From assembly GCF_032854445.1 (NCBI RefSeq), contig NC_088305.1, positions 20,509,717 through 20,573,716 on the forward strand: a stretch of 64,000 nt of DNA, written 5' to 3'. The DNA is from Liolophura sinensis. Its lineage: Eukaryota > Mollusca > Polyplacophora > Chitonida > Chitonidae. Of the stretch, positions 11,403-20,690 are shown piece after piece. Each line of letters begins with the position of its first letter. Positions within the stretch are counted from its first letter, which is position 1. The notes beneath the pieces are model-generated. The model was not told where the DNA came from. It ran no database searches and was given only the letters and a program-made list of their open reading frames with translations. A program made the position numbers and the translations under genes.

Positions 11403-12085
11403 GGCCGATCGTTGGTCAAGGTATGGTTGACCTCAAATATATGCCTCATTGCCGACATTAACTGAATTTTAAGCGCACAATATATTCTTAATGTCAGATA
11501 AGAGTAAATGTCAGTTTAATTGAAACTGGTTAAAACTGAATTCTACTCCTGCTTAACATCGTTAACATTTGAGGAACAAAAGCAGATGAGTGGTTAATAT
11601 CAGTTGACAGTGACTTCAATATTTTATTTTATCTTTGGAATTTCTAGAAGTGCATAATCACAAGTCTGAACTGAAAACAGAACTTTCTCGGATAGCGCGT
11701 GTTGACGTCCCACAAAGTTTTATTTTACAGATTAAGAATATTTTACCTTTACCTGCGACAGTAAGCTATACCTAGACAAGGTACCAGTTCGCACTATGAC
11801 GACACTGGTGAATCATCGGTTTCCCCATCCATACTTTCCACACAGATTCGTCCGTCCGTTTTAAAGTCCTGCCAGGCGACCAATCACTTTTCTCAAATGT
11901 CAACCTGAAGATAACGTTGTACTAGTAATTCCGCAAAAACGGAACTGTGCTGAGAACTGTGGACTCGGTAAATGACGCAATCATATGAAGAACATATTTC
12001 GTATCTCGTGGAAACAAAAGAATTTCATGAAACAGGATCCCTATAAATAATATTAATTATAATAATAAATAAATAATATTATTCA
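11403..12085. other. Spacer between two opposed SINE-2 copies
   Basis: No gene seen. At 11,964/11,965 copy A lacks 169 bp that are present in copy B (48,531-48,699). Confidence 0.5.
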
Positions 12086-12496
12086 GTGAGTGAGTGAGTG
12101 AGTGAGTGAGTGCTTGGGGTTCAATGTCATTCTTAACAATTTTCCAGTCATATGACAACGAAGGGGTCTTGTAAGACTGCGTGCAATGTGCCTCCTTGTT
12201 GCAGGACGGATTTCCACCGCGTTTTTACCTTGTGCTGCTTCACTAAAACGACTTACCGAAGGCAAGTAAGCGGCCCCGCCCAAGCCATTAATCTGATATG
12301 GGCCAAACAGTAGTTACGCTACCATTATACTGATATAACGTGTCAACCAATCGTTGCACTATCCCCTTCATGCTGAATGCCAAGCGAGGAAGTCACAACT
12401 TCCTCTTTTAAGGTCTTAGGTGTGACCTGAGCCAGGAATGACACTGGATCTACCGCCTCCCTAGGAGGACGCTCTACCAACTGTGATATCGGGTCC
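12086..12496 (-). mobile_element. SINE-2 copy, reverse, copy A
   Basis: On the reverse strand it opens with a tRNA-like head: CACAGTTGGTAGAGCGTCC resembles a pol III A box (TRGYNNANNGG-type, here GTTGGTAGAGCG), followed by a B-box-like area near GATCCAGTGTCATTCC that is poorly conserved. The body carries the family landmarks (GAGGAAGTTGTGACTTCC, GGGGATAGTGCAACG, GCAACAAGGAGGCACATT) and the tail is a clean (ACTC)n run, written (GTGA)n on the plus strand at 12,086-12,112. The tRNA origin is an inference from the A-box region and overall layout. Confidence 0.75.
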
Positions 12497-13109
12497 AAAA
12501 AATACTGAGGACACACTTGTAATCGTTTGTAGTTTCGTAAAAGCCTATACTATAGCATGATCAGTGTAATATGTAACCGTATTCTGACTGCTTTATGTTT
12601 TTTCACGAGGTTATCTGGTTTAAGGCAAAATAAATAAATAAGTCGGTGGAATATTTGACTCTAAACAATACGGTATCTATTATTCAAAGAGTCAGTTCAC
12701 TCAAATTTGACAAATATGCAAAAAAAAAAACGTGATGCAATGGAATAAAAATGAAGATTGAAAAGACTTTCCTGTCGATTTTTTGTGCTAGTAAACTTCA
12801 TTATGTATTTATTTGTTTCTTTAACTCATTCCTCCAAATTTGTCACTTATAAGTCGGTAGATAAGATTATGGGTGAGGGGAATCCCTAGTACTCACGGAA
12901 TAAAATGAAAGAAATAAAGCAAGAAAAACAACAACAACTACAAATAAAACACAGAAAGAAAAGAAGAAAAGAAGATCGAACAAACAAACAAAAACAGTCA
13001 GACGAGCAACATACTGATCTAGGCCCTATAGAGCCAGATTTACGGTGTGGCTGGGAAATTGTCGGAGTGGCATTCAGTCATAATCATTCATTCATCCATT
13101 ACAAATTTT
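12497..13109. other. No gene recognised
   Basis: AT-rich, with poly-A and AAC/AAAC-rich low complexity near 12,720 and 12,905-12,990. Copy B counterpart is 49,234-49,859. Confidence 0.5.
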
Positions 13110-13640
13110 GGCGTGCTATCTTCATGTGGTATTTACTTAATGAGTGGCCTCAGTGCAAGACGACATGAATTCCTATCCTGTGGATATCGTATCTGTTACT
13201 AATTTGAGCTTGTTCGCTTTTATCGCTGATAACTTTTTTTTTCTGGCTGTCTCCCATTTTCACTTATCGCTGTTTGTTTGCAATGCATGCAATTGACGAT
13301 ACGTTATAACACGAAGAAATGGGAGTTAAAACAACTTAAGTGGGGAATGATGGAAGTAGTTTGATTTAACCGTTGTTCATTATCAGATTATTATGTAAGG
13401 TTCATTCAGTGAGAAACAACGCAAAGAATAATAATCAGCGTTTCGAGTGACAGTTTCACAAAGCTACACCAGCAATTTCAGATTTATATTCTAAGCGTCT
13501 TAAATCTGACTTTGTACATACAGGGCCTTTTTCGGGTGAAAATGGGGGCTTAGGCAAATGACGACAGACTCACAATCTGCGATCTGTGTTTTGACAACAG
13601 CGGAAGTGATTAAATATTAATAATCAGAAATCATTGAGAT
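13110..13640. repeat. Dispersed repeat Y, member 2 (copy A)
   Basis: Colinear relative of 10,175-10,590. The similarity to 26,760-26,880 and 55,460-55,530 continues further right, through TTTCCATGGTGACTACG and TTTAATAATTAAT at 13,700-13,760. Duplicate at 49,860-50,370. Confidence 0.65.
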
Positions 13641-14412
13641 GCTATGAATTTGTAAGCGTTCATCTGTTGCAGTAAAATCTCTATAAACGTGCAAAGCCTG
13701 TTTCCATGGTGACTACGTACAGTTATGTTGTACAGCAAGTTGGTTTAATAATTAATCCTTTGGCGTTTTCTGTAGATTTCTTGTCATTTATACGAATCTT
13801 TTCCTAGTAACTGTCATTCGTCACAGTAACTTCATTAATATCGACATACACGCAAGCAACTGAGTCCTGACGTTTCCCCATAGACTTGTGATGTGGAAAG
13901 TGTGATCAGCGGGTAAGCTTGACACACGCTTGCTTTCACGTCAGAAACCAGACGAAAAATGACAGTTATTTAACCATGCTGCTAGACAGTTTAAGCAAAC
14001 GTGTTTTATTTTCCACATGATTCCTCTCAGGCTTTTACTCATATTTACTGGTTAGCATTTCACCTCCATGTACTGCATAAAGCCTGCGGCTTAAATGCAT
14101 AGGAATATAACAGCTACATGCTCTATTATGATAAATAGATTTAAATCCACACTGTTCAACGTAATATGCTGTATTAACTGTTTTATAAGCTTACTGGGTA
14201 TTCTGAATGCGGCATTAAGCACCCACCAGTTTATCAATCAATCATTCAGTCAGTCAATATCTCTAATGACAGTGTGGATAAATTCCATATTTAAAACGCT
14301 CTGCATAGGAGTTATCAATAACCCATTTCAGGAAGTGCACGTAACGTTACGAGCCCTTAACTTGCATGGTGACTAGTACAATAGGTATTGCGTCGCCATG
14401 GTAGTAATGCGA
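13641..14412. other. No gene recognised, right end of copy A
   Basis: No supported gene. A 93-codon frame at 14,095-14,376 is present but altered in copy B (frame closes earlier), so I do not call it. Counterpart 50,371-51,168. Confidence 0.5.
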
Positions 14413-15534
14413 GTTTCTTCGCCTGTGGAAAGCGAACCCTCCTTGCACGCCTTCCTGCAGCAGTACGGCTTACTTACGTCACAACTACAGCCCAACACGC
14501 AGGGTCAGCTAGTGGAGGCTGTCGTGCAAGGCCGGTTGTTTAGCTTCGTCGAACGCGACATCCATCAGATGCCGGACCATCTGAAAGCGGATTTTGAGGA
14601 ATGCCCACTCATATTTAAAAACAGCGATGTGAGCCGCGAGGACATAGGCCCCACCATGAGTTCGCGCAGGCAAATGACATCATGCCCGGTTCCAGGCGAA
14701 TGTTAATCTGGAGTATGTTCGGCACGGAAATTCTGCTGGCTACCTCGTTGCTCCAGTGGTATCTATCCTCGCGGGTTGGTAGTGACCTACGTCTACCAAG
14801 TTGTAGAGTACACGCCCGAGCAAGCCTTTTAAACTTTTGCAGGAGGGGACGCCGACCCTCCCAAGGCCCTTATAGGGGAAACTATGAGAAAATTATGAAA
14901 AGCTGTTCGAAAATTCCGGCTTTGGCAAAACCGTGACAAACCAAGTCCGACTTGTGGATGTGAAAATCTGTGACCTGACGAAGACGCGCAAGTTACTGGA
15001 CGGTGTCGTACCGTCGACCAAATCGATGGCGACACCTTCGAAGTGGTGAGCAGCAAGAGAACCACTTTGTATGTTGAGTTTTACTATGATTTCATGACTC
15101 GTTTTATTAACAAGGCTGACTATCAGCACTGCGAGATGGACACGGACTCCGCGTACATGGCCTAGTCTGACCGGGACTGGAAATCCTTGGTTAAACCTGA
15201 GCTGCGGGCGGTATACGAGGCGGAGCGGAACAAATGGTTGCCTCGACGCGACCACTACGACTTTGATAAACGTACGCCAAAGTTGAGTGGACTGCTGACG
15301 TTATCGTCAGTTTGTGTTCGAAGACACACTAGTGCTACGGCGGGGTGTCGAACAGTAAAGACAAGCTCTCCTGCAAAGGCGTTAGCGCTCATGGAGTGGA
15401 GAAGACGGCTACCTCACCGTCGTGTTGCGCGACAACCAAAGCGCGAGTGGTGTGAACCGAGGTATGCGTATGCGGGGGAACACCATGTACTCCTACAACC
15501 AGACCAAAGACCTACTACCGGATATTTGACCTGA
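14413..15534 (+). pseudogene. DNA polymerase B (protein-primed type), C-terminal part, broken
   Basis: Homology is spread over different frames. The first segment (to about 14,690) has the region around VERDIHQMPDHLKADF and IFKNSDVSREDIGP, typical of Polinton polymerases. The catalytic motif C is visible as MDTDS at 15,136-15,150 and is followed by an in-frame TAG at 15,163-15,165. Further coding resemblance continues to about 15,300 (KPELRAVYEAERNKWLPRR). Frame changes occur near 14,690 and between 14,800 and 15,050, and again after about 15,290. The N-terminal exonuclease and TPR regions are absent, because the element is cut at 14,413. Not functional. Confidence 0.85.
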
Positions 15535-15671
15535 CTATCCCCGACGGTTATATACCTTGATCTTATAATGTGTTGCCGTTGAAGGCACCAAAGTCAAAAC
15601 ACTGGAGTTTTGGTGGTAGTGGTTTTGGCGAAAATGGTGCGAAGAACCGTCTTTTGCCGTTGTAACTTCCC
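15535..15671. other. Gap between convergent polymerase and ATPase remnants
   Basis: The two genes face each other across this interval. No separate feature seen. Confidence 0.5.
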
Positions 15672-16466
15672 CTACTGAGCCCGTGATAGTGCAACATTTC
15701 CATTTAACACATTCTTGGCACATTCACACAAACACAGAAGTAAACCCGGATCGTTGACGCGCAGCACGGTGCGTCGATTGGCGGGGGTGGTTTGATCCAG
15801 CATGGACAGCAGGGACCCGTAACGTTGGAGCCGGCGTGACATCACATGTGGCTGGCGTGGAAGCAACTGATTCTGCAGATCGTGCATACGAAGATTTGTG
15901 ACTTGGGCAGGTAGGCGTGATGAATCTCCCCGGAGAAGATTGGGTGCGAAGTCGAAGGTGGTCGGTGTGGTTTGCTTGAAATCGACCAGCAAATATCCAT
16001 GAGGTTCGGCGGAGGTATCCTCAAAAGCCTCGAGCACGTACTGCGTCCGCACCGGAGCCATCTTTTTAGCGATAGTTTTAATTTGAGACGCGTCTCTCGG
16101 GTTTTTAAACAACACCAAGTAGTGTGCGTTCATGGTGCGATGATCTTTGGTTTTGTTTAACAAGTTCTACACGATGTACACCACGCTGAAATTGCGGTGG
16201 TGGCTGCCTTTGGTAAAGGCTATTGTCGCGCGGTCGACCGCTTCGGCCATCAAATCGTTCACGACGACTAACATCCGTTCCCCTGGGCCGAATGTTGACG
16301 GGCTGGGCACACCTTCTTCAAAGCTGCCACTCCCGTGACACCAGGCGACACGTGGCGGGGTGGGCAAATGAGAGCTTGAGCGTGCGCCTACATTCGTTTC
16401 ACAAACACGGACTTTCCACACCCCGTCGGTCCGCTGACGATGCAGGTAAACGGATCCTCCCATCAA
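15672..16466 (-). pseudogene. Polinton genome-packaging ATPase (FtsK/HerA type), broken
   Basis: Read on the reverse strand. The Walker A motif GPTGCGKS lies at 16,409-16,432, in a frame different from the next segment, so a frameshift follows it. A Walker B-like stretch (MLVVVNDLM) lies in the 16,167-16,466 frame, which then meets a stop at about 16,165. The remainder (NAHYLVLFKNPRDASQIKT, then VLEAFEDTSAEPHGYLLVDF) runs open from 16,163 to about 15,900, followed by poorly matching sequence. In Polintons this enzyme pumps DNA into capsids. Here it is inactive. Confidence 0.85.
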
Positions 16467-16773
16467 GTATCAGGCAGGGAAGACGAGGTAGACGGACTGC
16501 TACTGCGACTGGTGGTGCTGCTGCTGGTGGTCGCCCCGGGTGGGAAGGGCGAGGTAGACGGACTGCTATGGAGCGACGGAAGGTGACGCCTGCGGAGTAG
16601 GCGTAAACTGGCAATTCCCGTAAACTTCAACCGGGGGGGGAGGGGTGTGCTGGCTTGGTCCGTGGACGCGTCCTGCTTGGCGTTGAACCCCGTGGTAGCG
16701 GGGTGGAGTTCAGGTCCATGCCCGGGGAAGTGCTGTCAAGCCGACGAGCGACAACCCCCCGTCATCCTCGGGG
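16467..16773. other. GC-rich Polinton interval, no gene assigned
   Basis: Contains an 18-bp direct repeat (GAGGTAGACGGACTGCTA at 16,485-16,502 and 16,551-16,568) and low-complexity CTG/GGT sequence. It separates ATPase and integrase remnants. Confidence 0.6.
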
Positions 16774-17589
16774 TTAAATACGTTTGACGTCCGTGGCCGG
16801 CACCCAAGAATTAAAGCTGGGTGGATAGCCGACCCACTTCACCCAATAATACAGTTTTTCTCGACGACGTCTTTTAAAGATCTTCTCCACCTCATAAAAC
16901 TTGTCTGCCGCGGCCATCACTGGTTGCAATTCGGTCTCGTAAAACGTCTCGAGCAACCGTTCCCCGTTCAAGTCCTCCAGTGTGTACACGACAGGCTGAC
17001 GAGGGTGGGTACGGACGATGCGGAACATTTCCGTGCTCCTATTCGGGAGGAACGATTTTTCGAATTTCCCTTTCACTTTACTTATACGCACCAGGTCGGC
17101 GCGATAACGGTACACCGATCGTTTGGACGTGGGTGGACAGTAAAATGCTTGACGCACTTCTTTCTGATTCTGGGTGGTGACTTCGATGGCGGCCGGCCGT
17201 ATACTCCCGTGATACGCTCGATTGTAGGCTTCCATGTACCGTCGAGTGTTGTGAGCGTTGAAATATTTGTAGATGTGTCCTTTCAAAGTACGGTCGAACC
17301 GTTCTACCACGGACGCTTTGGTCTCGTTAAACGTGTGAAAGAAAACACCCCGTTGTCCTTTAATACCTTGATCGGTCTGTCCAGAAACTCTTTCCCGTCG
17401 TCCGTTTGCAGGTACAGCGGTCGACGTCCCGTCTTGAAAATGCGTTGAAACGCCTAGATCAGACGAGCACCGGATTTGTTGCGCAGTGGAACCACCCATG
17501 CGTACTTGGAGAGGACATCGATGCGGGTAAGTGGGTAACGGTTGTCGACGTTCTCGCAAAAGTGGCGAGGGTGGAGCGGTTAAAAGTAC
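16774..17589 (-). pseudogene. Polinton integrase (retroviral type) with C-terminal chromodomain, broken
   Basis: The 261-codon reverse-strand frame ends at 16,774. From about codon 71 it is clear integrase: FFHTFNETKASVVERF contains the third catalytic acidic residue (Glu at about codon 86), followed by the RTLK and NTRRYMEAYNRAYHGS region. A chromodomain closes the protein (codons about 222-261), with the aromatic pattern FYEVEKI and LYYWVKWVGY. Codons 1-70 do not fit the family; the expected core with the two catalytic aspartates lies in other frames between about 17,350 and 17,590, so there is at least one frameshift near 17,345. The chromodomain would target heterochromatin in a live element. 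Dead copy. Confidence 0.9.
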
Positions 17590-17996
17590 TTACTCGTCTG
17601 CGGGCTTGTCCTGACCGGTCATGGAGGGCTTTCGTAGGTTGGGTGCCATATGTTCCACATACATCCGGGTGAAATGAGGGTTGGCCTTCTTGATAGGCGT
17701 CTCGCTCAAAAACTGACGCAGTTGCTGCTTCACGTCCTTCCCCGCCTCCCAAGGTAGTGATGGTGCCTGCCGTATGAAATTGGCGAGTACAGGTTTCTCT
17801 TTCAGGTAACGGGTACGGACCTCGTCCACGATGCTGACGGCCAGCTCTCGGTCTTGCAGCAAGGTGGAAAGGGAAGTCTCGTCGATTGCGCCCTGGTGTG
17901 CTATGCACTGCAACTGTAGGATCCGGGGTGGAGACCCACGCCGCCGCCGGTGCCGACGGCCTCTTCTTCGGCTGCCACCAGCAACATGTCGATGTC
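17590..17996 (-). pseudogene. Unidentified Polinton ORF remnant
   Basis: Reverse-strand frame immediately upstream of the integrase core. The well-formed part contains a charged helical-looking stretch (around ELAVSIVDEVRTRYLKEKP and KDVKQQLRQFLSETPIKK). Its open frame continues into the inserted repeat at 17,997, so its apparent N terminus up to 18,066 is not native. It could be an integrase N-terminal region or a separate gene. I do not recognise it. Confidence 0.5.
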
Positions 17997-18473
17997 CGGG
18001 AAAGACGTAATCGTCCCTTACTATTGATTCACAATCTGTTCGGTTAAGGTCTGTAACGCTGGTCATTTTCGAACTGTATCTAATACCGCTTTACCTGGGA
18101 CTAGGGGCCGTAAAGGCAGCCATGCTCTTTGCATCTACATGATACCTTTATGAACAGTTGCAATCAAAGCGCGACTGAGATACCTTGTTTAGTTATTATT
18201 TGACATGGAACTCATTCATGGACTCCGAATTTGGACTTTGATATGGAATTCATGCCTGGAATATCCACTGTCTGCCCGGCATCATTGAAAACTGATGACC
18301 GCTTCTCTCTTGTGTGTTGCCGGCTTTATTTCCTATTTGTATAATTTCTTACCTTTGTCTTTGGGAGCTAGTGTTAAACGTTGTTTTGGAAATGGATCTT
18401 GCGATTATCGACTTGTAACGCCCTTTATGGACTACGAATGGTATACGAATGTATAGGAATGACATGACGGTGA
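17997..18473 (+). repeat. 477-bp dispersed repeat inserted into the Polinton relic
   Basis: Matches 5,328-5,800 and 42,920-43,400 from CGGGAAAGACGTAATCG to about GACATGACG, in the same orientation. Polinton coding sequence resumes on both sides. No clear target-site duplication or inverted terminal repeat. It lacks the distal 3' part seen in the other two copies. A 4-bp deletion breaks the small frame found in the other copies. Confidence 0.9.
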
Positions 18474-18725
18474 TATCTAGCAGGTTTCGCCAGTGGGTGA
18501 GGTAGTTGAGGATCACACCTTCTTTGGTCGGGTAGAGCGGACCGTCGGGTCGGTATGCTTTTCATTTCTTCACGTTCACGAGCATGTCGCTGTCAGGGGT
18601 GGTCAGAGTGGAGAGACACCAGTCGTCAGATAACGGCTGACGCACCGTCAAGCCCGCCTCGGAGATATCCGCATCCAATGCCTTCAACCTAGCCCAACCC
18701 TCCCCGTCGAGAACGACACGCTTGG
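18474..18725 (-). pseudogene. Possible PC4-like single-strand DNA-binding protein remnant
   Basis: The reverse strand encodes a stretch with KRVVLDGEGWARLKAL, an in-frame TGA (plus-strand 18,562-18,564), then YRPDGPLYPTKEGVILNYL and HWRNLLDI, at which point the inserted repeat interrupts the gene. The order lysine-rich strand, GPLYPTKEGV-type turn and following helix resembles the C-terminal domain of transcription coactivator PC4. I infer that from memory of the fold's sequence pattern; it is weak. It is certainly part of the Polinton by position and composition. Confidence 0.4.
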
Positions 18726-18731
18726 CGGGGT

Positions 18732-18748
18732 GGGGGGGGGGGGGGGGG
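18732..18748. repeat. Poly-G tract
   Basis: A run of 17 G just right of the last recognisable Polinton gene. Run length may be a sequencing artefact. Confidence 0.85.
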
Positions 18749-18749
18749 T

Positions 18750-19220
18750 GAGGGGGTCATATGTTGGTCAGGCTCCTCGCTCATGGGTTGCACAGCGCGG
18801 ACGCCAACAAAATTCTGCTGTGAGCGCACCTCGCTCGCTCTAAGACTGCGTGGTCACCCATGGGTCCAATTTGGCGGGAAGGAGCTGAAGGAGTTGGGCT
18901 CCTCATCGCCTTGCAAGCGCAGCGCGGACTTCAACGCACTTGCTCCCCCCCAACTGCTCCTCAACAGCTCACACGCGCGACGTCGCGTGACACGAGTTGC
19001 TCTAAGGCGTGACACCAGCTTTGGGGCGACATGGATGTCACCCATGGGTTAGTTTTGGCGCGACATGGAGCTGTAGGAGTTCATTGGTCTTTTGGCGCAC
19101 ACATCACGCGCTAGTGCTGACGTCAGGTGCATGCGCCTCATTCATGGGAGCGCGGACTCAACGACACACCGCCACCTCCTCAACCACCTCCTCAATCGGA
19201 CACAAAAGCTCCCAACTATA
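18750..19220. repeat. GC-rich degenerate repeat block right of the Polinton
   Basis: Two to three diverged units of roughly 170-190 bp sharing CCCATGGGT, AATTTGGCGGGAAGGAGCTG-like and AGCGCGGACTTCAACG-like blocks (for example 18,857, 19,040 and 18,923, 19,150). Composition is like the Polinton and unlike the AT-rich DNA after 19,230. It may be the element's terminal or subterminal part, but I found no matching inverted copy at 14,413. Confidence 0.55.
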
Positions 19221-19229
19221 CTACTGGAG

Positions 19230-19817
19230 TTGATTAAGACACGTTCATAATTTTGCAAGGTGCGTACAGTATGTAGTTTAATTCATGGGAAAATTTGTTG
19301 GTGAAAGCAAGATTTGCCGATGTCAGAATAGCAATTCCCTTATCACAACAAAATTCGGTGCTAGAACGTAAAAAAAGTAAAGAAAATTGACGATCTATGC
19401 ATTTAGAGATGATTGAGTTGGGCACCATCTAAATAATTTCGTTCATGGTGACCCCTGCTATGTCTTTTATCCAAGAGAAAACATTCGCAAATGTTGCGTG
19501 AGGATTAAGTATATTTGAACATAAACTTGATTTTCAGGTACTTTCAAAGCTTCATCTAAATCTGCTTAAACAAAATTAAGGTTTTGGTAAACATATTTGG
19601 CTTCCTTCAGTTACCATTAAGCGTTTCGTTTATTTAATTTCTCGATTCAAACAGCCATCAGCATAACAGAATTATAGTAAATTATAGTCAAATGAAGGCA
19701 GGTGTGAAGTTGACCAACCCCTAAAGTGCGGCCAACTAGGGGATGGACAAATTGACGCGTGTGTAAGCAAATCTTTCAGCACCCAGATTGTATGCCATAA
19801 ATACCGAGCCTGATTTT
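19230..19817. other. No feature recognised
   Basis: AT-rich sequence with no supported gene or repeat. Confidence 0.5.
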
Positions 19818-20000
19818 AAATTTTCTTTTTTTCTGTCGAATAGCCTATACAGAACGGCACATCAGTCACTTTCATTCGATAAATTTCCTTTTTTTCTGTC
19901 CAATGATCAGGCCCACAAAAGGGCAAATGAGTTGTCTATAAATTTCTCTTTTTTTCTTGCGGAATGATCAGGCGTGGGAAAGGCCAGTCAGTTTTCTGTA
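19818..20000. repeat. Three ~60-bp degenerate tandem units
   Basis: Each unit begins AAATTT(T/C)C followed by a T run and a TCTGTC- or TTGCGG-type block. Starts are near 19,818, 19,881 and 19,940. The last two share AATGATCAGGC. Confidence 0.7.
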
Positions 20001-20331
20001 AACATTGCCTTAATTATTTTGGACACAAGCACGCATGCGTCACCAGCGATCTGTATTAAATTCGAAAGGGGAGACATTTGCACTTTATAATGGAATCGCT
20101 GATGTCAATTTGATTCACCCACGATGTTATTAACACTTTTCCTTGTAACCATGACGGTATGGCTGCAATATTACCGAGATGGCAGGAAGCCATTATTACT
20201 GATTCCTTAATCATGACATAACACGCATGCGTGGCCTACAACACATAAACCGAGACAGTGATGAAGAAGGCATGGCGCTTTGCAATATAAATACACCGTA
20301 CCTGAAAAACTTTGTTGTGAAAGACACTTTC
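20001..20331. other. No feature recognised
   Basis: No coding or repeat structure seen up to the SINE target site. Confidence 0.5.
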
Positions 20332-20343
20332 ATTATTTCATGA

Positions 20344-20586
20344 GGAGGTATCCGTGGCTCAGTTGGTTATCGCGCTAACCCATGAGCCTCTTACCAATTC
20401 GGTCGCTGTGAGTTCAAGTCCAGCTCATGCTCTCCTCCTCTCCGGCGTGGGGAGGTCTACCAGCAACCTGCGGATGGTCGTGGGTTTCCCCCGGGTTTTG
20501 CCTGGTTTCCTCCTACCATAATGCTGGCTGGCGTCGTATAAGTGAAATATTCTTGAGTACGGAGTAAAACACCAATCAAATAATAA
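20344..20586 (+). mobile_element. SINE-1, full length with target-site duplication
   Basis: Best reference copy. The tRNA-like head has an A box (TGGCTCAGTTGG) at about 20,355 and a B box (GAGTTCAAGTCC) at about 20,410. The body follows with CCTGCGGATGGTCGTGGG, a core GTTTCCCCCGGGTTTTGCC / GGTTTCCTCC, then GTATAAGTGAAATATTCTTG and the end GTAAAACACCAATCAAATAAT. A 12-bp duplication, ATTATTTCATGA, flanks it at 20,332-20,343 and 20,587-20,598. It would be transcribed by RNA polymerase III from internal promoters and mobilised by a partner LINE. The central core resembles domains shared by metazoan SINE superfamilies such as MetaSINEs, from memory. Confidence 0.92.
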
Positions 20587-20606
20587 ATTATTTCATGAAG
20601 GATGAT

Positions 20607-20690
20607 GCATGGCGTTGGCTGAATTGTTAAGACTCTTTCAAACGCTAGGACACTGGAGCTGAGGGTTCACACCCTGTCTTGGACAGACAG
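20607..20690 (+). repeat. tRNA-like sequence, possible head of another SINE
   Basis: GGCGTTGGCTGAATTGTTAAG resembles an A-box region of Ser/Leu-type tRNAs and GAGGGTTCACACCCTG resembles a T arm with B box. The acceptor stem does not pair convincingly, so it is not a working tRNA. Possibly the start of a third SINE family. Confidence 0.4.

Larger units (their letters stand above)
1..14412. repeat. Large duplication, copy A
   Basis: This block matches copy B (37,592-51,168) in the same orientation, with scattered substitutions and a few indels. The match already holds at base 1, so the true left end lies outside the window. It stops at about 14,412: both copies read GTAGTAAYGCGA and then diverge completely. 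Copy A is longer because of a 1.02-kb insertion at 8,198-9,220. In the shared 417-nt reverse transcriptase ORF I count 7 substitutions, 4 of them changing amino acids, which fits neutral decay. It may be a real segmental duplication or an uncollapsed haplotype. Confidence 0.95.
14413..18725. mobile_element. Decayed, truncated Polinton/Maverick element
   Basis: A GC-richer block that begins exactly where duplication homology ends. In order it has broken DNA polymerase B (+), packaging ATPase (-), integrase with chromodomain (-), an unknown ORF (-), an inserted repeat, and a PC4-like fragment (-). The combination of protein-primed PolB, FtsK/HerA-type ATPase and retroviral-type integrase is diagnostic of Polintons (also called polintoviruses or adintoviruses). 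Intact elements are usually 15-20 kb with long inverted terminal repeats and capsid and protease genes; I see none of these, so at most about a quarter remains. Every gene has frameshifts or stops. The right limit is uncertain (18,725-19,220). Confidence 0.9.

Noticed and set aside
16223-16600. 125-codon forward frame rich in Arg/Gly in the Polinton
   Set aside because: It is antisense to the ATPase remnant and low-complexity GC-rich sequence; no family resemblance.
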